Origin: Thalassospira profundimaris WP0211
GTDB taxonomy: Bacteria; Pseudomonadota; Alphaproteobacteria; Rhodospirillales; Thalassospiraceae
NCBI RefSeq assembly: GCF_000300275.1
Contig: NZ_AMRN01000015.1
Location: 1-51,771 of the forward strand
Reading direction: 5' to 3'
Length of the DNA: 51,771 nt
Made by a program: the position numbers and the translations under genes. This document shows, piece by piece, positions 50,712-51,771 of the stretch. Positions within the stretch are counted from its first letter, which is position 1. Every line of letters begins with the position of its first letter. Under the pieces are notes generated by a model. The model was not told where the DNA came from. It saw nothing but the letters and a program-made list of their open reading frames with translations, and ran no database searches.

Positions 50712-51419
50712 GGTCCCAATTTGCCGCGTGGCCATGCGCAGAGACAAGGCTCATCGGATGCGGCTGCCGGATGATGGTCCGAGAGAGCGGTCCCGCGCCT
50801 GTCAGACGGGGTGGGCGGCGGCGCAAGCGTCGTCGGCCGGTGCCGTGCTCGCGCGTTTGGATGATCCGCCTATTGTCCGCATCCGCCCGCCGAGGCCAAA
50901 CTGCGAGCCGTGCGGTCCAGCGCCAAGGCAATCGGCCAGCGAGCACGCGGCGCCGCGTCTTGCCGCCGTCTGGGGGCCGACCCTGAGCTCGCTCGCAACG
51001 GACATCGAGTGGCGAGGCCGGATGCGGTCTCGGCGTCATTCGTTCGGTCAGCAGGGGGCTACGCCGCAGCCGGTTCCGGTGTCTGATTCCAGCAGCCTGT
51101 AGGGCTGTCGTCCGCGGACGTAGACCGCGCCGCCTCCAGTCCGATCCGCCGTCGTTGCAAGCGCCCACGCGCCTGCTCCGGCTTGTGGACCTATGGCGGT
51201 CCCCGTTCCGGCGAAACCGGCTCCGGCGACTATTTTCCCCGCCGTGCTCGCTGCGCTGCGCGCGGCTTCCTCGCGCCCGCTGCGCTCCAAAATAGCCGCC
51301 TCCACCGGTCCTCCGCTGACGCTCCGGCCCTCCGGGTGCACCGGTTCGGCGCCCGCCATGGACGGTCCGCCGTAAGCAGGGCGATGGGCGCCCTGCACGA
51401 TCAAACGGAGGATCGAACA
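50712..51419. other. Long non-coding leader before DUF736
   Basis: About 700 bases without a credible gene. The right half (51230-51400) is GC-rich and shares strings with the ardC leader (GCTGCGCTCC, CCGGCCCTCCGGGTGC). It could hold a promoter for the rightward transfer genes, a leader RNA, or the transfer origin. No clear nic site was recognised. Confidence 0.5.
51376..51396 (+). promoter_or_regulatory. Hairpin just before the DUF736 ribosome site
   Basis: GCAGGGC (51376-51382) pairs with GCCCTGC (51390-51396) around a 7-base loop. The ribosome site GGAGG and the ATG at 51420 follow closely. It may act as a leader hairpin together with those upstream of ardC. Confidence 0.5.
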
Positions 51420-51752
51420 ATGGCAGCCATCGGATACGTCAACCGCCAGTCGGACGGCTCCTACAAGGGCTTCATCAACACCCTCAGCATCCGGCGCAGC
51501 GTCGTGCTCCTGCCGAACCGCGACAAGGACGCCGACAACCAGCCGGACTATCGGGTCTTCACCGACGACCGCGAGCGGGTGGAACTCGGCGCCGCCTGGA
51601 AGCGGGTGGGCCAGAACTCGGGCAACAGCTACGTCTCGCTGAGCCTGGCCGCCCCGGAGTTCGGGCCGCGCAAGCTCTACGCCAACCTCGGCCGCGCCGC
51701 CGGGCAGGACGATCCCGACACCTTCGCGATCATCTGGAACCCGGTCGACTGA
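51420..51752 (+). CDS. DUF736 protein
   Basis: 110 aa. It begins MAAIGYVNRQSDGSYKGFI and contains DKDADNQPDYRVF, ELGAAWKRVG and SLAAPEFGPRKLYANLG, the DUF736 pattern. These small proteins are near-universal in alphaproteobacterial ICEs and sit at the head of the conjugation operon; their function is not known. The window ends shortly after its stop, so the rest of the transfer region lies to the right. Confidence 0.92.
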   Translation: MAAIGYVNRQSDGSYKGFINTLSIRRSVVLLPNRDKDADNQPDYRVFTDDRERVELGAAWKRVGQNSGNSYVSLSLAAPEFGPRKLYANLGRAAGQDDPDTFAIIWNPVD

Positions 51753-51771
51753 CGGCCACCGCCTCGGCCCC

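Overview
The window reads as part of an alphaproteobacterial mobile element, most likely an integrative and conjugative element (ICE) of the Hyphomicrobiales (Rhizobiales) type. The evidence is the high-GC coding with frequent four-base gene overlaps, an initiator tRNA gene at the left edge (121-197), and at the right edge a TraR/TraI - FseA - QseM/QseC quorum-sensing block laid out like that of the Mesorhizobium ICEMlSymR7A family, followed by ArdC, DUF2958, ParB-like, AlbA_2 and DUF736 genes typical of such elements. No integrase, relaxase or second attachment site lies in the window, so the element continues to the right. The species cannot be named from this sequence.

Region A (286-15210) is a 15 kb metal-resistance block. 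Apart from merR at the far end, all of it runs leftward. It opens with a mer operon (divergent merR; merT, merP, merF, merA, a small Cys-Cys membrane protein and a second FAD disulfide reductase). A second MerR regulator with a mer-like 20-bp-spacer promoter then heads a tightly coupled run: CcdA-like protein, single HMA protein, second CcdA-like protein, exported helical protein, and a P1B ATPase with an unusual YPC motif and HMA domains at both ends. A third MerR regulator with a 19-bp-spacer, nearly leaderless promoter heads another coupled run: gamma-glutamylcyclotransferase-like protein, YbhN/UPF0104 membrane protein, MFS permease, and a second cyclotransferase-like protein. This MerR2/MerR3 part is the best candidate for an undescribed system. 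I suggest thiol- or glutathione-linked handling of a soft metal.

Region B (15650-22360) holds a TVP38 membrane protein, an internally deleted YdhR-type gene, a Met-rich exported protein, two EamA permeases, a CDF transporter lacking both usual membrane aspartates, and the first members of a sigma-factor family with a Cys-rich tail: one pseudogene, one intact gene with a perfect FNR/FixK box upstream, and one region-4-only gene.

Region C (22600-35670) is a polyhydroxybutyrate and acyl-phosphate cluster: phaB, phaA, a channel, an APC permease, another Cys-tailed sigma factor, a phasin, YHS proteins, a DUF3141 hydrolase with a PhaC-like Cys nucleophile, acetate kinase, phosphate acyltransferase, phaC and fabI. 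Together these would interconvert acetyl-CoA, acetyl-phosphate and storage polymer. Their sigma factors and the FNR box suggest control by low oxygen or redox state.

Region D (36110-41290) is a copper block: SHOCT protein, CopA with YHS and heavy-metal-binding N-terminus, YVTN beta-propeller, DUF2933, an isoprenylcysteine-methyltransferase-like membrane enzyme and a cytochrome c gene cut short. A scar follows, in which the 3' end of an IS3-family element joins this cytochrome to an AbiEii toxin gene lacking its 5' end.

Region E (42660-51752) is the ICE control and early-transfer block: quorum sensing, the FseA activator needing a +1 ribosomal frameshift at a T6 run, the QseM/QseC pair, then ardC and later genes preceded by hairpin-rich leaders.
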